Counted from the first letter of the stretch, positions 1-6,903 are shown. The stretch is DNA of 12,470 bases from Thermoplasmata archaeon (GCA_021157745.1 JAGGWA010000157.1:1-12470); one strand, 5' to 3'. A program made the numbers and translations. The notes: generated by a model from the sequence alone, not told the origin.

Positions 1-1185
1 AAAAAGAAAAAACTCCATCTGATGGGCTTGATAGGAAATGGCGGCGTTCATGCGATGATGCAGCATCTATATGCATTGCTTGAAATGGCTAAAAGAAATG
101 GCGTGAAAAATGTAGCCATTCATTGCTTCCTCGATGGCAGGGACACGCCGCCGCGAAGCGCGATGCAGCATATAAAGGAACTTGAGGAGAAATTGAAGGA
201 AATTGGAGTGGGAAGAATAGCAAGCATTGTCGGAAGATACTATGCAATGGATCGCGACAAAAGATGGGATAGAACGAGAATGGCTTATGATCTTCTCACG
301 AGAGCAAAAGGAAGAAAGGCGAAGAATGCGATGGAAGCGATAAAAATCGCATATGAAAATGGAGAGAACGATGAATTTGTGAAACCAACTGTTATAACAG
401 GCGATGTCATCGAAGATGGCGATGTCGTCATATTCTTCAATTTTCGTCCCGACAGGGCAAGGCAGCTTTCGCATGCATTTGTGGACGAGGATTTCGATAA
501 ATTTGAAAGAAAAAAATTGTCCATACATTTTGTTGCCCTTACAGAATACTTCGATGGCATAAATGCTGCTTTTAAAAAAGAGGAAATAAAAAATACTTTT
601 GGAGAAGTGTTATCAAAGCATGGAATGAAGCAGTTGAGAATAGCTGAAACGGAAAAATATGCCCACGTCACGTTCTTTTTCAATGGCGGCAGGGAAAAGC
701 CTTTCGAAGGAGAGGAGCGTTGCCTCATTCCATCTCCAAAAGTAGCAACCTACGATTTAAAACCAGAGATGTCAGCCTATGAGGTTACAGAAGAGCTCAT
801 AAAAAGAATAGAATCTGAAAAATATGATGTGATAATCGTAAATTATGCAAATCCCGACATGGTTGGGCATACGGGTGTATGGAATGCCGCCATTAAAGCT
901 GTTGAAACAGTTGATGAATGCATAGGAAAAGTCGTCGATGCTATAATCCAACACAATGGAATTGCCATTATAACAGCTGATCACGGAAATGCTGAAGAGA
1001 TGTTCGATGAAAATGGCGAGCCGAAAACAGCACATACAACAAATCCAGTTCCATTCATAATAATAGGGGCTGGAAAATTAAAGCTTAGAAATGGAAATCT
1101 CGGAGATATTGCTCCTACGATGCTTCACTTGCTCGGAATAAAAAAACCAAAAGAAATGACAGGCAATAGCCTCATTATTTCATGA
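1..1185 (+). CDS. gpmI: 2,3-bisphosphoglycerate-independent phosphoglycerate mutase (5' end cut by window)
   Basis: Interconverts 3- and 2-phosphoglycerate in glycolysis/gluconeogenesis in the cytoplasm; a metal (Mn) dependent member of the alkaline phosphatase superfamily. The frame is open from base 1, and the residues HLMGL around base 16-30 match the family, so the ATG at 22 is an internal methionine, not the start. Visible family motifs are DGRDTPP (from base 133), GRYYAMDRDKRW (about base 229), FNFRPDRARQ (about base 437), DMVGHTG (about base 856), ADHGNAEE (about base 976) and HTTNP near the C-terminus. These supply the substrate-binding arginines and the second set of metal ligands. 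About 395 residues are present of a usual ~510; the missing N-terminal part carries the catalytic serine and the first metal aspartate. Nothing suggests that the gene is broken. The next gene starts 40 bases later with its own promoter. Confidence 0.95.
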   Translation, partial: KKKKLHLMGLIGNGGVHAMMQHLYALLEMAKRNGVKNVAIHCFLDGRDTPPRSAMQHIKELEEKLKEIGVGRIASIVGRYYAMDRDKRWDRTRMAYDLLTRAKGRKAKNAMEAIKIAYENGENDEFVKPTVITGDVIEDGDVVIFFNFRPDRARQLSHAFVDEDFDKFERKKLSIHFVALTEYFDGINAAFKKEEIKNTFGEVLSKHGMKQLRIAETEKYAHVTFFFNGGREKPFEGEERCLIPSPKVATYDLKPEMSAYEVTEELIKRIESEKYDVIIVNYANPDMVGHTGVWNAAIKAVETVDECIGKVVDAIIQHNGIAIITADHGNAEEMFDENGEPKTAHTTNPVPFIIIGAGKLKLRNGNLGDIAPTMLHLLGIKKPKEMTGNSLIIS

Positions 1186-1197
1186 TTGTTCCATTAA

Positions 1198-1207
1198 TTT
1201 TTAAATA
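1198..1207 (+). promoter_or_regulatory. TATA element of the DUF3160 gene
   Basis: The sequence TTTTTAAATA is centred about 24 bases before the ATG at 1226, and there is no SD in between. This spacing places transcription start at or next to the ATG, as in leaderless archaeal mRNAs. Confidence 0.55.
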
Positions 1208-1225
1208 TGTTTCCATTCTATTATC

Positions 1226-3403
1226 ATGAAGAAGTTGCTGGCTATTGCAATATTGGGAATGTTTTTAATGACAAGCTTGATTGGATGCATGGAAAAGAAA
1301 AGTTTGGAAATAGGCGATATAGCATCAAATCCCTCTGAAAATCCAAAGTATAAAATTGCTTCATTCTATCATCTAAATGGCTTAAAAATAGAGGCAAATC
1401 CTCTTGCCTATGAACTTCCTTTAAACTTTGACCATATAAAAAATAAAGACATGCTCGATTTATTCAATTTAACGAAGAATCAAACAAAATTTTTGGAGGA
1501 TAAGGGCTTTGTTATTTTAAAATATGGGAAAAATGATAATTTCTCTGAAGTTTATGAAAAATTGAAAAATATGGGAGTGCCAATATTTATAACGAGCGAT
1601 ACCTTCCTGCATTTGTATCATATACAATTCAACGAAATTTTAAAGGAGCTGGAAGAAGATGAATTCTATGGAGAACTAATTAACTTAACAAAGGCCATGT
1701 TTGAGGAGTCCAAGGAAGATTATGAAACATATGATGGCATGGTTAAAGAAGCGGCGAGAAGAAATGTTGCATATTTCGGCGTCGCCCTGATTTTGCTGGG
1801 TGGCAAGGAAAAAATACCTGATTACGTGGCAGATGAAGTCAATAAAGAGATTGATAATATTGAAGAGCATTCTGGAATGAAGAACAGCAGCATATTCCAT
1901 TACATAGAGGACTACTCGCAATATGTGCCTCGCGGCCACTACACGCAATCTGAGAAATTGCAGAGGTATTTCAAAACCATGATGTGGTATGGAAGAATGG
2001 CTTTTTTCCTCCAGAAAGGAATGGTCAGCGAGGAAGATGCAAAAATAGCGACAATACAGGCAATACTTATTTCAATTGATTTGGAAAATACGAGGGCTGG
2101 AGATAAAATATGTATGGAAATATGGGATAGAATATATTCCATAACCTCCTTTTTTGTTGGAACGGCAGATGATCTAACGCCATACGAATATATCGAAGCA
2201 CTAAACAAAATTTTCGATGGAAATTTCAGCATTGCCACCCTAACTGAAAGCGAGCTTTCAAAAATAAGAGAAGAGCTAAAGAAAATGAATACTCCAAAAA
2301 TATATGGAGGGAGCGGAATAATCAGCATAGATCCAGCGCACCCTGAAAAATGGAATGAAATGATGAATGAAACAAAAGGCATGCGTTTCATGGGGCAGCG
2401 ATATGTTCCAGATTCATACATATTCCAGCAACTTGTTTCTCCCCTCGTGGGCATGTATGTCGGCGATGGAAAGCCCTTCACCATGGAGTACACGGAGGGC
2501 GGCGCCGCCCGCTGTTTTCCACGCGGTCTGGATGTGATGGCTGTGCTTGGCTCTGATGATGCTCTGGATATTATTGAGAAAGAAGGCGATGCTGATTACG
2601 CAGGCGAGAACACAAGCTATCATAAGCAGCTTGAGATGCTTCGAAGAGAGTTTGGAAATTTGAGCATTGAGGAATGGAACCGCAACCTCTACTTTAGCTG
2701 GCTGTTTAGTTTGCAACCATTGCTACATGGATTTGATGAGAGCTACCCTGTTTTTATGCGCAACAAGGAATGGAGATACAAGGAACTGCAGACCTGCCTC
2801 GCCTCATGGACTGAGTTAAGGCATGATACAATACTGTATGCAAAGCAGAGCTATACTGCTCGCCTCACAGCAATGCCTGTCAAAAGCAAGGGATATGTAG
2901 AGCCAGTTCCAGAATTTTATCTCCGCCTTAAGGCGTTGGTAAACATGACATTAAATGGCTTGAAAAGTTTGGATGCATTGAATGAAAGCCAGGAATACAG
3001 GATGGAAAAACTTGCTTCCATACTTGATGAGGCTTTAAAAATATCAATAGATGAGCTGGAGGGAAAGAGTATTGAGCAATATGAAACATTTTTCACAGGT
3101 TTTATCGATGCAATTTCGGATATAACGAGAGGATATAACAGGGAAGCGATAAAAACAACGATGGTTGCAGATGTGCATACAGATTTGAACACAATGAAAT
3201 GTCTTGAAGAAGGAGTTGGCTACATTGATTTGGTTATAGTGGCATATGAAGATAACGGAAACATTTATCTTTCAGCTGGTCCAATCTTCAGCTATTACGA
3301 ATTTAAACAACCCATCGATGACAGACTTACAGATGAAAAATGGGAAGAAATGGGTGCTTTTTCAACACTCGCACCATGGCAACAGGAAATATACCCAAAA
3401 TGA
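1226..3403 (+). CDS. DUF3160 family lipoprotein
   Basis: A 725-residue protein that I recognise as DUF3160, a family without a known biochemical role. Residues 1-20 form a signal peptide with a short basic start and a hydrophobic core. They end in a lipobox, LIGC, with Cys21 as the probable lipidated residue, so the mature protein should be anchored on the outside of the cytoplasmic membrane. The mature part is rich in Trp, Tyr and acidic residues and has no further clear membrane segment. A stretch near residues 115-135 (FITSDTFLHLYHIQF) is the recognisable family signature. The ATG at 1226 is favoured because a TATA element lies at leaderless distance and the signal peptide starts there. 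The stop codon overlaps the promoter of the response-regulator gene that follows. The adjacency could mean a shared extracellular or signalling role, but that is only a guess. Function unknown. Confidence 0.85.
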   Translation: MKKLLAIAILGMFLMTSLIGCMEKKSLEIGDIASNPSENPKYKIASFYHLNGLKIEANPLAYELPLNFDHIKNKDMLDLFNLTKNQTKFLEDKGFVILKYGKNDNFSEVYEKLKNMGVPIFITSDTFLHLYHIQFNEILKELEEDEFYGELINLTKAMFEESKEDYETYDGMVKEAARRNVAYFGVALILLGGKEKIPDYVADEVNKEIDNIEEHSGMKNSSIFHYIEDYSQYVPRGHYTQSEKLQRYFKTMMWYGRMAFFLQKGMVSEEDAKIATIQAILISIDLENTRAGDKICMEIWDRIYSITSFFVGTADDLTPYEYIEALNKIFDGNFSIATLTESELSKIREELKKMNTPKIYGGSGIISIDPAHPEKWNEMMNETKGMRFMGQRYVPDSYIFQQLVSPLVGMYVGDGKPFTMEYTEGGAARCFPRGLDVMAVLGSDDALDIIEKEGDADYAGENTSYHKQLEMLRREFGNLSIEEWNRNLYFSWLFSLQPLLHGFDESYPVFMRNKEWRYKELQTCLASWTELRHDTILYAKQSYTARLTAMPVKSKGYVEPVPEFYLRLKALVNMTLNGLKSLDALNESQEYRMEKLASILDEALKISIDELEGKSIEQYETFFTGFIDAISDITRGYNREAIKTTMVADVHTDLNTMKCLEEGVGYIDLVIVAYEDNGNIYLSAGPIFSYYEFKQPIDDRLTDEKWEEMGAFSTLAPWQQEIYPK
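2497..2510. repeat. 14-bp perfect GC palindrome inside the DUF3160 gene
   Basis: GGGCGGCGCCGCCC is its own reverse complement and stands out in an AT-rich gene. It encodes Gly-Gly-Ala-Ala-Arg type residues, so it may simply reflect GC-rich codons for a conserved glycine/alanine stretch. No regulatory role is evident. Confidence 0.6.
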
Positions 3404-3410
3404 TTTAAAT
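3403..3410 (+). promoter_or_regulatory. TATA element of the response-regulator gene
   Basis: ATTTAAAT begins on the last base of the DUF3160 stop codon and is centred about 24 bases before the ATG at 3430. No SD precedes that ATG. The spacing implies a leaderless transcript independent of the upstream gene, although read-through is also possible. Confidence 0.5.
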
Positions 3411-3429
3411 TCCTGCAAGATAATCAAGC

Positions 3430-3819
3430 ATGATAAGCATACTGGTAGTTGAAGATGAAGAACCCATTCAGGAATTGATAAAAGAATATCTCGCTCCATT
3501 AAAAGTCAAAATTTATCAGGCTTTTTCAGGTGAGGAAGGAGTTGAAATGTATAAAAAGCTGTTTAGCAAGGGGAAAAAGCCCACGCTCGTTATAATGGAT
3601 TTGAAATTGCCTGGTATCGATGGCGTGGAGGCAACAAAAAGAATAATGGAAATTGATCCCGATGCCATAGTATATGGATTTACAGCATATTTCGGAACAG
3701 ACTGGGCAAAAGAACTTCAGAAGGCCGGCGCCCGCGGCGTAATAGCCCGCCCCGTTGGCTTCGATGGCTTCAGAGATATAGTTAAGGATATTCTTTCAGA
3801 GCTCTCTGCTAAACCATAA
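3430..3819 (+). CDS. stand-alone response-regulator receiver domain protein (CheY-like)
   Basis: A 129-residue protein consisting of one receiver (REC) domain with no output domain, as in CheY or Spo0F. Acidic residues Glu8 and Asp9 bind the metal. Asp57 in VIMDLKLPGIDG is the phospho-acceptor, and Thr85 in GFTAY is the conserved hydroxyl residue of the switch. The nearly invariant lysine that precedes the cis-proline after strand beta-5 is Arg107 here (IARPVG), which may change phosphorylation or the active conformation. No histidine kinase is encoded in the window, so the partner is unknown. The gene has its own promoter, lies 26 bases after the DUF3160 gene, and overlaps the convergent DUF6015-like gene by 24 bases at its 3' end. 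The family call is firm; the pathway is not. Confidence 0.9.
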   Translation: MISILVVEDEEPIQELIKEYLAPLKVKIYQAFSGEEGVEMYKKLFSKGKKPTLVIMDLKLPGIDGVEATKRIMEIDPDAIVYGFTAYFGTDWAKELQKAGARGVIARPVGFDGFRDIVKDILSELSAKP

Positions 3820-4176
3820 TTCATCCGGGATCTCTTCATATACGCTTGTCACATCCTTTTCTTCCCTCTCTTCCTTTTTCTTCTCTTTTCTTCCTTCTCT
3901 GTATCTTAAAATCATGTCTTTATTTAAATACCAGTAGTGGGTTCGCCAGCTTCTTCCATCATATATGGTTGTTTCTTCTCTTTCAGTAATCAACATACCT
4001 TCCTCTTCCAGAATGTAAAAGAGCTGTCTGTCTTCTGGCTCCAAAATATTGTCTATGATTCTGTCCTCAAATCCAAATAAATCCATAACGAAATTTGCAT
4101 CCTTCATTGCTGACTCGATATCGATATTCACACGAGTTGCGATAGCAGCAGCTAAATCTTCAAGAGTTACGATCAT
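3796..4176 (-). CDS. DUF6015-like small archaeal protein
   Basis: A 126-residue cytoplasmic protein that resembles the archaeal DUF6015 family; no function is known to me. The first 25 residues look helical. Residues 35-55 (FGFEDRIIDN then LEPEDRQLFY) are the strongest family-like block. Residues 52-85 have the pattern of a winged helix: a helix, then LITEREETTIYDG and a Trp/Tyr-rich strand. A DNA- or RNA-binding role is therefore possible. Residues 91-108 are almost entirely Lys, Arg and Glu, encoded by a pure purine tract. An upstream in-frame ATG at 4254 exists, but the ATG at 4176 is chosen because a TATA element lies about 27 bases before it and the sequence between them looks non-coding. 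The 3' end overlaps the convergent receiver gene by 24 bases. Confidence 0.75.
   Translation of the reverse strand: MIVTLEDLAAAIATRVNIDIESAMKDANFVMDLFGFEDRIIDNILEPEDRQLFYILEEEGMLITEREETTIYDGRSWRTHYWYLNKDMILRYREGRKEKKKEEREEKDVTSVYEEIPDELWFSREL
3854..3900 (+). repeat. 47-nt uninterrupted pyrimidine tract
   Basis: The plus strand is pure C/T for 47 bases. On the minus strand the same bases encode the Lys/Glu/Arg-rich C-terminal region of the convergent gene. On the plus strand it lies 35 bases after the receiver-gene stop and contains several short T runs, so it could act as the T-rich type of archaeal terminator for that gene. A homopurine-homopyrimidine tract of this length could also adopt a triplex. 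Neither role is shown by the sequence alone. Confidence 0.5.
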
Positions 4177-4199
4177 AATATAATATTGTGCAAGCGTCC

Positions 4200-4207
4200 T
4201 ATAAAAA
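4200..4207 (-). promoter_or_regulatory. TATA element of the DUF6015-like gene
   Basis: On the minus strand the element reads TTTTTATA, preceded by purine-rich AAAAGG that may be a BRE. Its centre is about 27 bases before the ATG at 4176, which supports that start and a leaderless message. Confidence 0.6.
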
Positions 4208-4276
4208 CCTTTTGATTTATCCTGATTTTTGAGGGCAATTACAAAAATTTCCATTGCTTGAAAAATTTAGAAAAAG

Positions 4277-4285
4277 TTATAATAT
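4277..4285 (+). promoter_or_regulatory. TATA element before the tiny ORF
   Basis: TTATAATAT predicts transcription start near 4307. This would leave a short leader of about 15-18 bases holding the GGAGG sequence before the ATG at 4325. Confidence 0.4.
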
Positions 4286-4314
4286 ACTGCTGCATTTTTT
4301 ATTTTACCCGCTGG

Positions 4315-4319
4315 GGAGG
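4315..4319 (+). promoter_or_regulatory. Shine-Dalgarno sequence of the tiny ORF
   Basis: GGAGG lies in a G-rich run (GGGGAGGGG) and sits 5 bases before the ATG at 4325. It is a near-ideal SD in a window where first genes otherwise have none, and it is the main reason to take the short ORF seriously. Confidence 0.5.
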
Positions 4320-4324
4320 GGAAA

Positions 4325-4396
4325 ATGGAAGTAGATATAGAAGAAATATCAAAAAAAATAATGGAAGTAATTTCCAACGCCGACTTCTGGGCTTAA
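4325..4396 (+). CDS. candidate 23-residue small protein
   Basis: An ORF of 23 codons plus TAA. The peptide starts MEVDIEEISKK and ends in ISNADFWA. It is acidic at the N-terminus and shows an amphipathic helical pattern in the middle, with no signal peptide or membrane segment. I do not recognise it. In its favour are an upstream TATA element, a strong GGAGG at ideal spacing, and a hairpin 5 bases after the stop. Together these look like a complete miniature transcription unit between the divergent DUF6015-like gene and the convergent membrane-protein gene. It could instead be the remnant of a truncated longer gene, or the start of a non-coding RNA. Reading on in the other frames after the stop shows no obvious continuation. 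Confidence 0.4.
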   Translation: MEVDIEEISKKIMEVISNADFWA

Positions 4397-4400
4397 GCTT

Positions 4401-4415
4401 GCCTTAAAATAAGGC
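4401..4415. terminator. hairpin between convergent units
   Basis: GCCTTA-AAA-TAAGGC is a perfect 6-bp inverted repeat with a 3-nt loop. It lies 5 bases after the tiny ORF stop and 13 bases beyond the membrane-protein stop, so it could serve both converging units. There is no long T tract directly after it, so the terminator call is tentative. Confidence 0.35.
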
Positions 4416-4427
4416 TTATGCCCTCCT

Positions 4428-5018
4428 TTACTCTGGAGTATGGATTTTTATCCTCCATCTTGCCATTGCATATAATCCAAAATTTATTCCAGCAAAAACA
4501 TATGATATAAAAAGAAAAAATATGGCTACATCCTCTATAAGCAAAAACAAGATTGTGCAAAAGATAGTGAAAATAATAAGAAATTTTATGAAAACGGGAG
4601 AGGTTATTTTTGAAAAATACCATATCGAGAGCATATCTTCCAATGGATGAAATATGTTGTTGAGCATGGCACCGAAAAAAGAAATTGCCATCACACCCGA
4701 AAATAGAATTGGGAACAATAAATCAAAAAAAGAAGTTACGGCAATACTTGATATTACAACCAGTAAAAGAATGAAGAGAATGCGTCTATTTTCCACAAAT
4801 TGTTTCACTTTTTCTCCGCATTCTTTTCCTTTGCCTCCCTCTTTTTCAACAAAAAGAAGAATGATGAGGCTCCATCCAGCTATGTTGCTTATTATTATGA
4901 ATAATTTAAAGAAAAGGGAAAAGTCATCGGTAATGAAAAAAGGGAGAACGATAAGCCACATTATTAAAATAAAGAGAGCAAGTCTTTTTCTACCACCTTT
5001 TATCTTTATTTTTCTCAT
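4428..5018 (-). CDS. six-helix integral membrane protein of unknown function, coupled to leuD
   Basis: A 196-residue hydrophobic protein that I cannot assign to a family. After a basic N-terminus (residues 2-12) there are about six membrane segments, near residues 12-30, 35-57, 79-97, 101-120, 142-162 and 165-186. A Lys/Glu/Gly-rich loop with one Cys lies at 58-78, and acidic residues sit inside or beside the later helices (Glu127, Asp128, Glu162, Asp163). The ATG overlaps the leuD stop as ATGA and has no SD of its own, so translation is probably coupled to leuD. This makes it the third gene of a leuC-leuD operon. Its position suggests a role linked to the product or substrate of that enzyme, such as transport, but nothing in the sequence proves that. 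Confidence 0.8.
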   Translation of the reverse strand: MRKIKIKGGRKRLALFILIMWLIVLPFFITDDFSLFFKLFIIISNIAGWSLIILLFVEKEGGKGKECGEKVKQFVENRRILFILLLVVISSIAVTSFFDLLFPILFSGVMAISFFGAMLNNIFHPLEDMLSIWYFSKITSPVFIKFLIIFTIFCTILFLLIEDVAIFFLFISYVFAGINFGLYAMARWRIKIHTPE

Positions 5019-5524
5019 TTCATTTTCTTGGCATATTCAAATAGATTGCCAGCTTTATATATTTCGAGTTGAATCTTTGACATCGGCTTAGCCTTTGCTA
5101 CAACAACACCATTCTTAAAAATCTCTCCTGTTTCGATATTTATCTCAATTTCATCTCCTGTTTTTATATCTGCTTTGTCTATATCCTTGCATTCCAAGAT
5201 TGCAAGGCCTGAATTTATTGCATTTCTTTTATATATTGCTCCAAATGATTTCCCGATGATGGCTGCTATTCCCAGAGAAATGAAGCAATCAACGGCATGC
5301 TGGCGGGAAGAACCGCATCCAAAGTTCTCACCGACGATTAGCACATCTCCCTTTCTTGCCTTTTCAGGAAAATCTTTCCATCCCTCAAGGTTGCTGAAGG
5401 CATATTTCGCCATTTCTTTTCTGTCAACGATGTGCAGATACTTATTGTGATAAATCATGTCGGTATCAATATCATCTATGAGCTTTCCATCTCTTTCCAC
5501 TTTCCATACTCGCCCTTTAATCAT
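5015..5524 (-). CDS. leuD: 3-isopropylmalate dehydratase-type small subunit
   Basis: The 169-residue swivelling subunit of a LeuC/LeuD-type hydro-lyase, which normally isomerises 2-isopropylmalate to 3-isopropylmalate in leucine synthesis. It shows the family landmarks DIDTDMI (residues 18-24), NFGCGSSRQHA (about 68-78) and a GKSFGAIYKRNAINSGL block (about 92-108). The length is normal for the archaeal form. The residues at the known specificity loop are Tyr29-Leu-His-Ile32. This does not clearly match the isopropylmalate or the homoaconitate versions as I remember them, so the substrate is uncertain. The ATG overlaps the end of leuC by 8 bases and is preceded by a strong GGAGGT inside leuC, which fixes the start. 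The stop overlaps the membrane-protein start. Confidence 0.88.
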   Translation of the reverse strand: MIKGRVWKVERDGKLIDDIDTDMIYHNKYLHIVDRKEMAKYAFSNLEGWKDFPEKARKGDVLIVGENFGCGSSRQHAVDCFISLGIAAIIGKSFGAIYKRNAINSGLAILECKDIDKADIKTGDEIEINIETGEIFKNGVVVAKAKPMSKIQLEIYKAGNLFEYAKKMK

Positions 5525-6758
5525 TTTCCACCTCCGTTATATATCCAGCTATGGCGCTGGCTGCTGCCGTGGCAGGCGACGCCAGATATGTTTCCCCAAG
5601 CCCCTGCTTCCCTTTAAAGTTTCTGTTTGCAGTCGATATTTGAATCTCACCTTCGCCAGTCATGCCAATTTGCCCTGCTGCGCAGCCGCCGCAGCCAGGA
5701 TTGCTTATGATTGCACCAGCATCAGCCAGAATTTTCATTGTTCCGTCTTCGAGCATGCTTTTCCACACTCTTCTGGTGGTAGGAACGACCTTCATTGTCA
5801 CACCATCTTTTATTTTCTTTCCTTTTACAATTTTCGCAACCATATGCATGTCTTCGAGACGACCATTTGTACAGGAGCCTATGAAAACTGTATCTATTGG
5901 CGTGTATGGCAGCTCCTCCACAGCTCTAACATTTGAGGGACTCCCGGGCAAGGCAATCATTGGTTTTAGGTTGCTAACGTCGATATCAATTTCTTCGTCA
6001 TAGCTTGCATCTTTGTCAGCATATACGGGCTCTACTTTTTTACCTGTTGCCATTTCCATCCATTTTATTGTTGCATCATCGGGAGGGATGAATCCAATTA
6101 TTCCACCCATCTCTGTTACCATCGATGCCAGAGTAATGCGAGCATCCACAGACAATGCATCTATTATCTCGCCGTAGAATTCTATGGCTTTTCCTAAAGC
6201 TTTTCTTCCAAGCTTTTTTATTGTAAATAAAGCCAAATCTTTGGCTGTCCATGCTGCGGAAGGCATTCCATTGAAATGGACTTTTATTGTTGGCGGAACT
6301 TCAAACCATGTTTTTCCAGTCTTAAAAACAAAAGCTATGTCAACATCTCCCATTCCTTGGCCAAATGCGCCGATGGCGCCCACAATATTGTAATGGCTGT
6401 CTGTTCCAACAGCAGTAACGCCTGCATGGATTATACCTTCTTCCATCAAAACATGGGTTCCTATACCTGCATCAACATCAAAAACACGAATGCCTTGCTG
6501 GCGGGCAAATTTTCTGCATATCTGCTGATTTTGAGCATATCCTATCGTTTTTGCTGGTGCGCTTGTATCGAATGTAAAAAATGTTTTGTTTGCATTCTCA
6601 ACATAGTTTCCGTCATAATTTTCAAGCAAATTTTTTACTACCTGTGCTCCCCCAAAATCTCTTGCCGTTCTCACATCTATATCAAGCCATATCGTTTCTC
6701 CTACTTCAACTCTATCCTTACTATGCATGGAAAATATTTTTTCTATAATCGTGGACAT
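5517..6758 (-). CDS. leuC: 3-isopropylmalate dehydratase-type large subunit (aconitase family)
   Basis: The 413-residue [4Fe-4S] catalytic subunit of a LeuC/HacA/DmdA-type hydro-lyase, working with the LeuD product encoded next to it. Three cluster ligands are visible: Cys296 in GSCTNG, and Cys356 and Cys359 in GCGGC. Active-site blocks include His102 in GIGTHVL, Asp120-Ser-His122 in GTDSH, and NRNFKGKQG at 378-386. The usual Asp-His-x-x-Pro near the N-terminus reads Asp64-Thr65-Ser-Ala-Pro, so the familiar histidine is absent. The GTDSH block continues YNIVGAIGAFGQGMGD instead of the more common T-x-x-x-GA form. It therefore belongs to a divergent branch, and the substrate may be isopropylmalate or a relative such as homoaconitate or a methylated malate. 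No leuA or leuB lies in the window. The start is supported by a TATA element at leaderless distance and the usual EKI near the N-terminus. Confidence 0.88.
   Translation of the reverse strand: MSTIIEKIFSMHSKDRVEVGETIWLDIDVRTARDFGGAQVVKNLLENYDGNYVENANKTFFTFDTSAPAKTIGYAQNQQICRKFARQQGIRVFDVDAGIGTHVLMEEGIIHAGVTAVGTDSHYNIVGAIGAFGQGMGDVDIAFVFKTGKTWFEVPPTIKVHFNGMPSAAWTAKDLALFTIKKLGRKALGKAIEFYGEIIDALSVDARITLASMVTEMGGIIGFIPPDDATIKWMEMATGKKVEPVYADKDASYDEEIDIDVSNLKPMIALPGSPSNVRAVEELPYTPIDTVFIGSCTNGRLEDMHMVAKIVKGKKIKDGVTMKVVPTTRRVWKSMLEDGTMKILADAGAIISNPGCGGCAAGQIGMTGEGEIQISTANRNFKGKQGLGETYLASPATAAASAIAGYITEVEND
5530..5535 (-). promoter_or_regulatory. Shine-Dalgarno sequence of leuD
   Basis: On the minus strand GGAGGT lies 5 bases before the leuD ATG, inside the last codons of leuC. 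It is the canonical archaeal SD. It shows that downstream operon genes use SD recognition while leuC itself appears leaderless. Confidence 0.8.
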
Positions 6759-6776
6759 TGAAATAGAATTTTATTC

Positions 6777-6786
6777 AAATATAAAA
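6777..6786 (-). promoter_or_regulatory. TATA element of the leuC-leuD operon
   Basis: On the minus strand the element reads TTTTATATTT, centred about 24 bases before the leuC ATG at 6758 with no SD between. It predicts a leaderless operon transcript. Confidence 0.55.
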
Positions 6787-6903
6787 TATTTCTGTATACG
6801 AATTCAAGGAAATTTATTTGAGAAATGCCACCGCTTGTTTACTTCACAAGATCAAGATGGCAAAATTAAATTTTAAATTTATTAATTGAAACTTTTCGAA
6901 ATA
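6787..6903. other. AT-rich spacer between the leuC promoter and the RNA candidate promoter
   Basis: This is part of the 279-base gap between leuC and pheS. I see no ORF of note, no tRNA and no clear repeat here, only AT-rich sequence with a short palindrome (TTCGAA) near the right end. It could hold regulator sites for the leuC promoter, but none is recognisable. Confidence 0.4.

Noticed and set aside
67..1035. Minus-strand reading frames inside the phosphoglycerate mutase gene
   Set aside because: They lie opposite a clearly conserved gene, lack family motifs, SD or TATA signals, and have unlikely composition.
4177..4254. N-terminal extension of the DUF6015-like gene to an ATG at 4254
   Set aside because: The extension would run across the TATA element at 4200-4207, and the ATG at 4176 lies at the expected leaderless distance. 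The extra residues look non-coding.
5175..6761. Plus-strand reading frames opposite leuC and leuD
   Set aside because: They are shadows of the well-supported minus-strand operon, with no recognisable domains.
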